Assembly (NCBI GenBank): GCA_020355945.1
Contig: CP070627.1
Coordinates: 8,170,732 to 8,192,227 of the forward strand
DNA from: Candidatus Aminicenantota bacterium
Lineage (GTDB): Bacteria > Acidobacteriota > Aminicenantia > UBA2199
Length of the DNA stretch: 21,496 nucleotides
Direction: 5' to 3'
The notes under the pieces were generated by a model. It did not search any database and was not told where the DNA came from. It saw only the letters and a list, made by a program, of their open reading frames with translations. A program made the translations under genes and the position numbers. This document shows, piece after piece, positions 6,946 through 14,783 of this stretch (position 1 is its first letter; every line of letters starts with the position of its first letter).

Positions 6946-9132
6946 ATGATTCTGGAAAAGAGAACCACTTTGAGGTCAATTGCTGTATTAATTATTGTTT
7001 TTTTTATTGCTCAGGCCTCTCTATTTTCCCAGGAAAAATCAGAAGAAGCCGAATCCAAAGCAGATAAATTATTTAAGATGTCCCTTGAAGAACTGATGAA
7101 TGTTAAAATATCAACGGCGGGCAAAACACCGGAACGAATTGGAGATATTCCTGCCAGTGTGGTGTTGATTACACGCGAAGATATCGAGGCTTACGGATAC
7201 AGTACCCTAACAGAAATTTTGGAGAGCATCCCTGGTTTGTATTCCCTTGATGATTATAGTGAAGGCGGAGCCAATTTTGGTGTGAGAGGTTTTTGGTCAG
7301 GCGTGGCAAATGACAATATGATTATCATGGTAAATTATATATCACAGGTGAACGATTTTGAATCCAATTACCCTCTAAACAAAATCAATATTCCCGTAGA
7401 AGCCATCGACAGGATTGAGGTGATTCGAGGTCCCATGTCAGTGGTTTATGGGAATGGGGCGTTCTACGGAGTGATTAATATTATTACCAATGATAATACA
7501 TATGGACCTTTAAGCATGATAGAGGGTGGAATAGGGACTGCTGATACAAAAAAGCTATTTGCAAGAGTAGCAGGCAGTGAAGGTGACTTCAATTACGTGT
7601 TTAATTCTTCCGTATATGATACGTATGGCCTGGATGAGCCGCTTATTAATATGACAAAAAACCCATCGATTTTATCCTCTTTGGGTGTTCCTCTGGACAG
7701 TCGAACCGGTGGTAGATTAGAAAATAATGAGCGATATTTTAACTTCTCAGGACTTTTCAAAGGTTTCTCCGTAAACGTGATTTATACCGAAGGTAAAAGA
7801 GAGTTTTATTTTGCTTTCCCGTCAGTGGATGAGGGTTCGTACATTAATAAGATGTCCGCACAAATATCTGTGGGATATAAAAAAGAACTGTCAAATAGTG
7901 TAAGTATTGAAGGAAAATTCAACTATTCCAAAAGTCGGAATTCATACCAATATGATCATCTTTTTAAGGGCTTCTACGGCATTCAAGAGATTGATACAAA
8001 TGCATGGGAAGGAGAATTCAATATCTTTATCAGCCCCTGGAATAACCTGGATATAGCCGGTGGTTTGTATTACCGTTCCGTTTTTGATGCCAGCAATAAA
8101 TATGATTTACCTTCTTTTGGTGTTCCTGCCCTGGAAAACAATTATATTTTCCTGGTTGATGGTGATTGTATTGTTACTCAAGCGCTGTTTACCCAGATCA
8201 ATTATGCCCCTTTTGATAGCTTGAGATTAGTGGCAGGTGTTCGTTTGGAACAATCTCCCAAATATGGTCTGAGAAAAATTCAAACTGTCGGGGACGAACC
8301 TCCCGTTAAACTGGATGCGATTTATGATAGAGATGAAGTCGAAATTATTCCCCGGTTTGCTGCTCTTTATTATCTGAACGATCGCAATATATTCAAACTC
8401 CTTTACGGTAGAGCCATTAATCGTCCTTCATTTGCTCAAAATTATCTCAACTCACTTCTGGCTCAGCGTAAAGAATTGGAACCTGAAAGCATTCAGACCT
8501 TTGAATTGAACTATATTAGTACGATTTCTTCAAGGTATACCCTGAATATAAGCCTTTTTCGAAATGTGCTTAATAAGTTAATCACACGGGTTGTACAGTT
8601 TGATGACCAGGGCAATTATGCGTCATGGTCGGACAATGCTGGAAAAATGGTCACCCACGGTGTGGAATTAACTCTAAATACCGAGCCCCTCGATAACTTC
8701 AGGATAGAACTGAGTGGAACGTTTCAGAAAACCGAAGATAAAAGAGACCTTTATGAAAATATCACAAAAGCTTATTCACCAAAATTACTGGGATACCTAA
8801 AGGCCTCCTACCACACCGAATGGTTTACATTGGCTGTGACGGGGAATTATGTGGGTGCGATGGAAACGTTTTGGGATGAGACAAAAACCACTCCCATTAA
8901 CAGCGTACTTCCCGGTAATCGACTCGGTGACAGGGTTAACGGTTATTTTGTCCTGGGAGCAAATTTGCGACTTCGCTACCTGTTTATCTATGGGTTGTTT
9001 CTTAACATCAGGTGCTCGAATCTACTGGATGAAGAAATCCGTTATCCCACATTTACCAATAATGATTGGGCCGACAGGGGAACCATCGGGAGCGGGAGAA
9101 CATTTCTTGTCACGTTGGGATACAAATTTTAG
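6946..9132 (+). CDS. TonB-dependent outer-membrane receptor 1 (intact)
   Basis: A 728-residue outer-membrane receptor that would import a ligand using TonB/ExbBD energy. It has a signal peptide (basic start, hydrophobic 11-26, cleavage about residue 29) and a short linker LFKMSLEELMNVKISTAGK. The plug domain is at about 60-190, including DIPASVVLITREDIE, LTEILESIPGLY, FGVRGFWSG and the signature RIEVIRGPMSVVYGNGAF (157-174) with GVINIIT. A 22-strand-type barrel follows and ends in VTLGYKF, with the C-terminal Phe expected for BAM insertion. No N-terminal carboxypeptidase-like or STN domain is seen. CAGGAGGT upstream supports the ATG. It converges on asnB1 with only 29 bases between. The ligand cannot be inferred. 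No TonB, ExbB or ExbD gene is in the window. Confidence 0.92.
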   Translation: MILEKRTTLRSIAVLIIVFFIAQASLFSQEKSEEAESKADKLFKMSLEELMNVKISTAGKTPERIGDIPASVVLITREDIEAYGYSTLTEILESIPGLYSLDDYSEGGANFGVRGFWSGVANDNMIIMVNYISQVNDFESNYPLNKINIPVEAIDRIEVIRGPMSVVYGNGAFYGVINIITNDNTYGPLSMIEGGIGTADTKKLFARVAGSEGDFNYVFNSSVYDTYGLDEPLINMTKNPSILSSLGVPLDSRTGGRLENNERYFNFSGLFKGFSVNVIYTEGKREFYFAFPSVDEGSYINKMSAQISVGYKKELSNSVSIEGKFNYSKSRNSYQYDHLFKGFYGIQEIDTNAWEGEFNIFISPWNNLDIAGGLYYRSVFDASNKYDLPSFGVPALENNYIFLVDGDCIVTQALFTQINYAPFDSLRLVAGVRLEQSPKYGLRKIQTVGDEPPVKLDAIYDRDEVEIIPRFAALYYLNDRNIFKLLYGRAINRPSFAQNYLNSLLAQRKELEPESIQTFELNYISTISSRYTLNISLFRNVLNKLITRVVQFDDQGNYASWSDNAGKMVTHGVELTLNTEPLDNFRIELSGTFQKTEDKRDLYENITKAYSPKLLGYLKASYHTEWFTLAVTGNYVGAMETFWDETKTTPINSVLPGNRLGDRVNGYFVLGANLRLRYLFIYGLFLNIRCSNLLDEEIRYPTFTNNDWADRGTIGSGRTFLVTLGYKF

Positions 9133-9161
9133 AAACACCTATTTGAAATTTGAAATTCCAA

Positions 9162-11012
9162 TTATTTAAATTGGTTGAACTTTTTTTCCCATCTCCAAAG
9201 GACAATGAGCAGCCATAATTCGCGAGAAGAAAGTTGAGGATTTTTCAGCTTAAGAAAATCTTTTTTATATAATTCCCGGAGGATTTCGGAATGAGTAATT
9301 TCTTTGTGATGGCGGTGATAAATTTTTCTTAAAATCGTTTCAGTCTGCTGTTGATCAGGGTTTGGGAATGCTTGTTTTGGTCTGTCAATGACCATTTTGG
9401 GTAAAAGATCTTTTGCCGCCTGACGCAGTAATATTTTGCCAATTCTATCTTTTACTCGAATATGGTGATTAAAAGGTATCTTAAATGCCCATTCAATGAT
9501 CCGATGATCCAAAAAAGGCACACGGCATTCAACACTTGAACTCATGCTGAGAAAATCTTCAAGTTTTAAAATTTTTTGCAAGCCTGTATTCATTAAATAA
9601 CGATGCGTCTTTTCCAGCAAATCTCCTGGATAATGGTGAAAATAGTTATGCAAATTTTCATATATTTTTTTCACATGAACCGTGACCTCTTCATTCAAAT
9701 TTTTTCTATCAGGAATGGACATGTATGGATAAGAATGTTTAATTAAACCCGGCTCAGGTCTCTGCACATCCAGCATGGTTTTTTTGAAAGATTCCATGTA
9801 CACATAACCAGCCATGATTTCATCGGCCCCTTGCCCATTTAAAACCACTTTAAAGTCCTGCTTTTTGATGGTTTGGTAGTTTCCCAGTATGGTAAGAAGT
9901 CGTTCGTCATCTGAAAAGCTTGCCAGGTCGATGACTTTGTCGATTGATTCAATGCATATTTCGGCTGGTTCCACTTGAATAATTTTATGATTGACTTTGT
10001 CTTTTAATTTTTTGGCAACAATGCGACTGTACTCCAGGTCCTGGTCTTCCTGTCCCGAATAAATATCTTTACCTCCCCCTTTATAAGTAACCGTGATAGC
10101 GGTCAATTTGTAATTCTTTACCATTCGGCTTGCCAGAACGCTGATCACAGAAGAATCCAGTCCACCACTTAAGAATGCTGCCACCGGGACATCACTCACC
10201 AATCTAAGCTTAATACTGTCTTCCAGGAGTTCTCTTAATTCCTGGACTAATTTTGTTTGCGAAGGTGGTTTTTCGACTTTGCTTTCCGGGAGCCCCCAGT
10301 ACTTCATTATTTTGACCTGACCGTCCGGTTTAACCGTCATAAAATGACCTGGAGGTAGTAAAAAAACATCTTTTACCAGGGCTCGATTGTGATCGTGATG
10401 ATAATAAGAATTTACCAGTATCTGATGATAGACGACTTCCCAATTAACTTTGGCTGGTATGCATCTCGAATGCATCAAGGCTTGAACCTCAGAACCGAAT
10501 AATAGAATTTTATTATCTTTATAATAATAAAGTGGTTTGATCCCGATTCTATCCCGGGCTAAGATGAGGGTTTTTTCCCTATCATCCCAGATGGCAATGG
10601 CAAACATACCGTTAAATTGATGCAGCGCATTGATACCCCACTTTTGGTAGGCACGAAGGATAATTTCCGTATCTGTTTGTGAACGAAACCCAATGCCCTC
10701 TTGCTCTAATTGTTTCCGTATATCGAGAAAGTTGTAAACCTCTCCATTGGTTACAATTGTCAGGTGATCCCTTGTCATGGGTTGATTACCCCGTTCGCTG
10801 AGGTCCAAAATACTCAATCGGCAATGACCCAATTGAACCCCTGGCTTTTCCCAGGTCCCTTCTGCTTCAGGCCCACGATGCCGGAGGGAATCCACCATAC
10901 GCCGGAAATTAATTGGATTTAAAAGTTTTTCTATTTGATTATGGTGAAAAGCAAGGGCGCCGACAAAGCCGCACCCGCTAAATGGCACTACCACATTTTT
11001 TGATCTTTTCAT
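9162..11012 (-). CDS. asnB: asparagine synthetase (glutamine-hydrolysing) family protein, copy 1 (intact)
   Basis: A 616-residue AsnB-family amidotransferase. Class II glutaminase parts: Cys14 in CGFVGALAF, RHRGPE (44-49), GHCRLSILDLSERGNQPM (62-79), NGEVYN (89-94) and TDTE (113-116). The synthetase part has the ATP pyrophosphatase loop FLSGGLDSSV (280-289), NGQGADE and ECRVPFLDHR. Normal AsnB starts Met-Cys; here 13 residues precede the Cys, so the N-terminal nucleophile would need a propeptide cleaved, as known for some PurF enzymes. The ATG directly follows the TAA of the DUF169 remnant, which indicates translational coupling. It could make asparagine or amidate a secondary product; relatives also act in lasso-peptide and antibiotic pathways. 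Confidence 0.88.
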   Translation of the reverse strand: MKRSKNVVVPFSGCGFVGALAFHHNQIEKLLNPINFRRMVDSLRHRGPEAEGTWEKPGVQLGHCRLSILDLSERGNQPMTRDHLTIVTNGEVYNFLDIRKQLEQEGIGFRSQTDTEIILRAYQKWGINALHQFNGMFAIAIWDDREKTLILARDRIGIKPLYYYKDNKILLFGSEVQALMHSRCIPAKVNWEVVYHQILVNSYYHHDHNRALVKDVFLLPPGHFMTVKPDGQVKIMKYWGLPESKVEKPPSQTKLVQELRELLEDSIKLRLVSDVPVAAFLSGGLDSSVISVLASRMVKNYKLTAITVTYKGGGKDIYSGQEDQDLEYSRIVAKKLKDKVNHKIIQVEPAEICIESIDKVIDLASFSDDERLLTILGNYQTIKKQDFKVVLNGQGADEIMAGYVYMESFKKTMLDVQRPEPGLIKHSYPYMSIPDRKNLNEEVTVHVKKIYENLHNYFHHYPGDLLEKTHRYLMNTGLQKILKLEDFLSMSSSVECRVPFLDHRIIEWAFKIPFNHHIRVKDRIGKILLRQAAKDLLPKMVIDRPKQAFPNPDQQQTETILRKIYHRHHKEITHSEILRELYKKDFLKLKNPQLSSRELWLLIVLWRWEKKFNQFK

Positions 11013-11219
11013 TTAACAGGCTTTTCCGATTCCTTTTTCACCCCTGGCTTTTTTTAGATTATCCATGAAGGGTTTGTAAAGATCAAAAATACATATGTTT
11101 TTTCCAGGCTCAAGTTCCACCACTGGTTCAAAGGGCTGCGGGTCCGGTGCATCGTAAAGCCCCATAAGGGGAATGGTGAGCTCAAGCTTTTCAATAAGGC
11201 GTTCCGGCTTTGGTAACAT
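11013..11219 (-). CDS. DUF169 protein, internally deleted copy 1
   Basis: A 68-residue open frame made of the first 44 or so and last 24 or so residues of the intact DUF169 protein at 17706-18446. The join is NICIFD.LYKPFMDNL. A 534-bp (178-codon) in-frame deletion explains it; the 8-base sequence TTTGTAAA occurs at both ends in the intact copy (17766-17773 and 18300-18307) and once here (11073-11080). The Cys-rich CGGC and the central fold are gone, so the protein is almost surely inactive. Its translation may survive because it couples to asnB (TAA-ATG). An upstream in-frame ATG near 11318 lies inside the promoter; GAGGAGGT before the ATG at 11219 decides the start. Confidence 0.8.
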   Translation of the reverse strand: MLPKPERLIEKLELTIPLMGLYDAPDPQPFEPVVELEPGKNICIFDLYKPFMDNLKKARGEKGIGKAC

Positions 11220-11297
11220 GATTACCTCCTCAACCTGTTTGCCGCAGATTTGCACGGATTTATTTTTATAAAAATTTTTTACCCGACCGTATTTTAA

Positions 11298-11326
11298 ATA
11301 ATAACCGACTGCCCGCATATTGTCAA
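11298..11326 (-). promoter_or_regulatory. promoter of DUF169-asnB operon, copy 1
   Basis: On the minus strand: TTGACA (11326-11321), a 17-base spacer, and TATTAT (11303-11298). It is conserved base for base in hexamers and spacing with copy 2. The leader of about 72 bases contains CCGCAGATTTGCACGGATTT (11242-11261 on the + strand), also present in copy 2. This 20-mer resembles a short element often scattered between genes in some bacterial genomes. Confidence 0.75.
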
Positions 11327-11381
11327 GTGTAAGAAAAAATGCGTCATCTGTTTTTTTTATTGAATACCTGTCTTTTATTTG

Positions 11382-11630
11382 TTAGAATATGAGAAACACA
11401 AAGGAGTCTCTTACGGTTTGATCAAAATAACATTTCCACAGCTTATAATTCAGGAAGGTTAATTGATCCGAAAATATTTCATAGGTTTCAGAAGCTCTTT
11501 CAATATCAAGGCAATCAAAAAATAGGTACTCCAGGAATGCCAACTCTTCATGGTTAATCAAGCTTTTGTTATAGCTGCTAATAAAGCTGTCTATTCCCAT
11601 CTTTCTATCGGCACATAGTTTTTTATTAAA
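11382..11630 (-). pseudogene. fragment of a paralogue of the 458-residue protein
   Basis: The minus-strand frame reads MGIDSFISSYNKSLI, then LEYLFFDCLDIERA, IFSDQLTFLNYKLWK and YFDQTVRDS. This matches the middle of the 458-residue protein encoded at 4283-5659 (KGIDSFCISYDRDSL, LEFLFFDCLEIQKA, KFSDQITFLNHKLWK, YFDRSIRGS). The similarity continues a little upstream to about 11630 (FNKKLCADRK against FQDKLSSERR). It ends abruptly at about 11398, where the copy-1 duplication edge begins. No start site or promoter; a relic of a second copy of that gene. Confidence 0.8.
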
Positions 11631-11790
11631 ACGGATCTTCCAGGGACGAATAATCCCAAAACCTTATATAGAAATGCTTTCCAGGAAATTTATGCAAAAA
11701 ATTGTAGGCAAAAATAAAAATTAAAAAAATTAATAAATATAAAATATAATATTGATTTTTTTCATGATTTATGATATATTTTTAGACATA

Positions 11791-12683
11791 ATGTATGTCG
11801 ATGACTATAGAACTGTGATAAATGGCAAAAAATACCGGAGAGCATTGATCCGGGAATCCTACAGGGAAGGGGAAAAAGTAAATAAGAGACCCATCGCAAA
11901 TATCGCTCATGCCTCTGATTCACAGATTGAAGCTATAAAGGTAGCTCTTAAAAATTCGGATGAAATTGTAACTCTAAAAAATACCCAGACAGTAAATTTT
12001 ACTTCTTCTGGTAAATCCGTGGGCTCTGTTGCCATGCTCTATCAAATAGCTCAAATCTTCGGTATTACAAAAGCTCTTGGGAAAAGTGGGGCAGCGATAT
12101 TGTTTTTATGGTTTGTGAAATACTGGGATTGGACGAATATGTGGAAGTGCTGGAGATGGGAGGCGGAGATAGCCAAACAAGAAGGGTCGGTCTTGAAATT
12201 GATAAAGATAAGTTGGATGAGTTAAGCAAGCTTGATGGCTGCTATGTTCTCAAAACCAATCTAAAGAAATCTAAAAATCTCAGCAAAGAAGTCATACATG
12301 AGAGATATAAGGACTTATCTGAGGTGGAATGGGCCTTTAGGACACAACAAACAGGATATCTTGAAGTTCGTCCGTTTTTTGTTCGCAAAGAGTCAAGAAT
12401 CATAGGACATTTGCTTATAACAATGCTATCATACAGATTGGAACAGTTTTTACGAAAATGCTGGAAAGATATAGATTTGACCGTTGAAGAAGGCATAAAA
12501 AAATTATCCAGGGTTAGCAGTGTAATTATTAAGGTTAGGTCAGAAAAACTTCATCGAGTACCCAAACCAGACAAATTATCTGCGCAGCTTCTCAATGCGG
12601 TGGAAGTAAAACTCCATGGAACTTTACCACTGATAGAAAATTTAGTAGACACAAAGACAAAACTGCAAAGTGGGCGAAAATAA
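11791..12683 (+). pseudogene. IS1634-type transposase relic
   Basis: Two overlapping frames give the two ends of an IS1634-family (IS4-like DDE) transposase. The N-terminal part reads KKYRRALIRESYREGEKVNKRPIANI. The C-terminal part, in another frame from about 12108, has LDGCYVLKTNL, RYKDLSEVEWAFRTQQTGYL (carrying the catalytic Glu) and EVRPFFVRKESRIIGHLLI. Full-length members are about 450-560 residues. Here only about 300 remain, and the middle part with both catalytic Asp residues is missing, along with a frameshift near 12100. No terminal inverted repeats could be identified. The flanking 11640-11790 is very AT-rich and holds nothing else visible. Confidence 0.75.
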
Positions 12684-12737
12684 TGATCACAAAAGGCGAT
12701 ACATTATTAATTGCACCTGGAAGATACGTTATATTTT

Positions 12738-12743
12738 TATACT
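12738..12743 (+). promoter_or_regulatory. -10 box remnant upstream of TonB receptor 2
   Basis: TATACT matches the -10 of receptor 1 in sequence and near-identical context (TTTATACTTA). No -35 is found at 16-18 bases; the nearest candidate, TTGCAC at 12711-12716, is 21 bases away. Similarity between the two receptor upstream regions ends about here. Confidence 0.35.
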
Positions 12744-12762
12744 TAGATTTTGAGGAGGCACT

Positions 12763-14772
12763 ATGTATTTAAAAAGTAATAGATTCTTCTTCATTATGTT
12801 GGTAGTTGTCTCAATATTATTGTCTCAGAGTTCTCTACTTTCAAAATCACAAAAGAAAGCGAAGAAAGATTCTAAAGTGGAAAAGTTATTTACAATGTCG
12901 CTGGAAGAGCTGATGAATGTTAAAATAGATACAGCCGGAAAAACACCGGAACGGGTCGGTGACATCCCTGCCAGTGTAGTGTTGATCACCCGGGAAGATA
13001 TTGAAACCCATGGATATAGAAGCCTTACTGAGATTTTGGAAAACATCCCTGGTTTATATGGAATTGATGATTATATAGATATTGGCACAAATTTTGGAGT
13101 TCGAGGATTTTGGTCCGGGGTGGCCAATGACAATACCTACGGACCGGTAAACATGATCGGAAGTGCGGCCGGCTCTGCAAGCACAAAAAAACTCTTCGCA
13201 AGAGCAGCAGGCAATGAAGGTGATTTCACTTATGTGTTTAATTCTTCTTTCTACGATACCTACGGCATTGATGAACCTCTTAACAAAATGGTAGAAGACC
13301 CGTCGCTTTTGCCATCCGCATATGGCGTTCCTATGGATAATCGAACCGGGGGGCGATTGGAAAATAATGAAAAATTCTTTAATTTTTCAGGGTCTTTCAA
13401 AAAATTTTCAGTGGATATAAGTTACAATGAAAGCAAAAAAGAATTTTATTTTCTCTTTCCCGCGGTTTCTGACGGCACCTTTAATCATACAACTGTGATG
13501 CACATATTCGCCAAATATTGCACCCCCCTATCCGATACAGTGACCTTTGAAGGGAAATTCACCTATTCCCAACACCGAGATTCATATCAATATGATGTTC
13601 TTTTTGAAGATTTTTATGGGATTCAACATCTTGAGACCAATGCCTGGGAAGGAGAATTAAATACCTTTATCAACGCTCATCCTAACCTGGATATAACCGC
13701 CGGCCTGTATTACCGTTCCATCTTTAATGCAAACAACAAATATGATTTACCTTCTTTTGGTGCCCCCTCAGCGGAGAACAACCATTCGTTCCTGGTTGAT
13801 GGAGATGAGATTGTTACCCGGGCGCTGTTTACCCAGATCAATTATACTCCCTTTGATAGTTTAAGATTGGTAGCGGGTATCCGCTTAGAACAGTCCCCGG
13901 AATATGGACTGGGGGCCACTCATACCGTTGGGGACCAACTTATCTTTAAACGGAGCGCCATTTATGACAGGGACAAAATAGAATTTATCCCTCGCCTTGC
14001 TGCCCTTTACTATTTGAATGATCGTAATATATTTAAGTTACTCTACGGGGGGGCAATCAATCGGCCGTCATTTTTCCAGAATACGAGAAATTCACTGGAC
14101 CCTGAACGGGAGGATCTTGAACCGGAAAGTATTCAAACCCTTGAATTGAATTACGTTGGTATTCTTTCCTCACGGCTTACCTTAAATGTCAGTCTTTTCC
14201 GAAATGTACTCAACAAGTTAATCACCCGTGTGGTGAGATTTGATGATGAAGGTAATTATGCGACATGGTCGGAGAATGCGGGAAAAATAATCACCTACGG
14301 CATGGAATTGACTCAAATCGCGGAACCTATTGATAATTTCAGGATAGAATTGAGCGGGACGTTCCAGGAAACCAAAGATAAAAGAGAAGACTTTAAAGAT
14401 ATCCCGGTGGCTTATTCACCAAAATTTCTGGGATACTTTAAAGCCTCCTACCGCACCGAGTGGTTTACATTGGCGTTGACCGGGAATTATGTAGGCGCAA
14501 TGGAAAGCTTTTGGGATAGGGCAAAACCTGACCCGGATGGAGTAATCCGCAGTGGTGGCCGGATTGGTGAAAAAGTCGATGATTATTTTGTCCTGGGAGC
14601 AAATTTACGACTTCGCGATTTATTTATCGATGGGTTGTTTCTCAACATCAAGTGTTCCAATCTATTGGATGAAGAAATCCGTTACCCCACCTTCACGAAT
14701 AATGAATGGATCAACAAGGGAACCATTGGAATCAGGAGAACCTTCCTGGTCACTTTAGGGTATAAATTTTAG
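12763..14772 (+). CDS. TonB-dependent receptor 2, plug core deleted
   Basis: A 669-residue paralogue of receptor 1 along its whole length: signal peptide (hydrophobic about 8-24), SLEELMNVKIDTAGKTPER, DIPASVVLITREDIE, FGVRGFWSGVANDN, barrel, and the C-terminal VTLGYKF. Directly after VANDN it jumps to TYGP, missing exactly the 60 residues (125-184 of receptor 1) that contain RIEVIRGPMSVVYGNGAF and GVINIIT, the most conserved part of the plug. The reading frame is kept. In receptor 1 the missing 180 bp is flanked by AATGACAAT (7309-7317) and AATGATAAT (7489-7497); here one copy remains (13126-13134). GAGGAGG supports the ATG. The barrel appears intact, but the pore cannot be plugged normally, so function is doubtful. 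Confidence 0.85.
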   Translation: MYLKSNRFFFIMLVVVSILLSQSSLLSKSQKKAKKDSKVEKLFTMSLEELMNVKIDTAGKTPERVGDIPASVVLITREDIETHGYRSLTEILENIPGLYGIDDYIDIGTNFGVRGFWSGVANDNTYGPVNMIGSAAGSASTKKLFARAAGNEGDFTYVFNSSFYDTYGIDEPLNKMVEDPSLLPSAYGVPMDNRTGGRLENNEKFFNFSGSFKKFSVDISYNESKKEFYFLFPAVSDGTFNHTTVMHIFAKYCTPLSDTVTFEGKFTYSQHRDSYQYDVLFEDFYGIQHLETNAWEGELNTFINAHPNLDITAGLYYRSIFNANNKYDLPSFGAPSAENNHSFLVDGDEIVTRALFTQINYTPFDSLRLVAGIRLEQSPEYGLGATHTVGDQLIFKRSAIYDRDKIEFIPRLAALYYLNDRNIFKLLYGGAINRPSFFQNTRNSLDPEREDLEPESIQTLELNYVGILSSRLTLNVSLFRNVLNKLITRVVRFDDEGNYATWSENAGKIITYGMELTQIAEPIDNFRIELSGTFQETKDKREDFKDIPVAYSPKFLGYFKASYRTEWFTLALTGNYVGAMESFWDRAKPDPDGVIRSGGRIGEKVDDYFVLGANLRLRDLFIDGLFLNIKCSNLLDEEIRYPTFTNNEWINKGTIGIRRTFLVTLGYKF

Positions 14773-14783
14773 CCAACTTTTTT

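Larger units (their letters stand above)
6915..11390. repeat. module duplication, copy 1
   Basis: This segment is paralogous to 12738-18616 in the same orientation: receptor, asnB, DUF169, and the DUF169 promoter region. The left edge is near the receptor's -10 box (TATACTTA in both). The right edge is GTTAGAATAT at 11381-11390, matched at 18608-18616, after which the sequences differ. Copy 2 has an additional O-methyltransferase gene. Confidence 0.85.

Noticed and set aside
9158..9174. Hairpin CCAATT-ATTTA-AATTGG as a terminator between receptor 1 and asnB1
   Set aside because: The stem is six base pairs and AT-rich, overlaps the asnB1 stop codon, and the nearest T run on the + strand is seven bases away. 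Too weak to list.
9162..11012. AsnB-like protein with neighbouring TonB receptor as a lasso-peptide cluster
   Set aside because: Lasso clusters need a B1/B2 protease and a precursor peptide; no such genes or a suitable short precursor frame are seen near either asnB copy. The proteins also look like ordinary AsnB in length and motifs.
11220..11318. Longer start for the DUF169 remnant at 11318
   Set aside because: The extra codons run through the -10 region and leader of the promoter shared with copy 2; a strong ribosome binding site marks the ATG at 11219.
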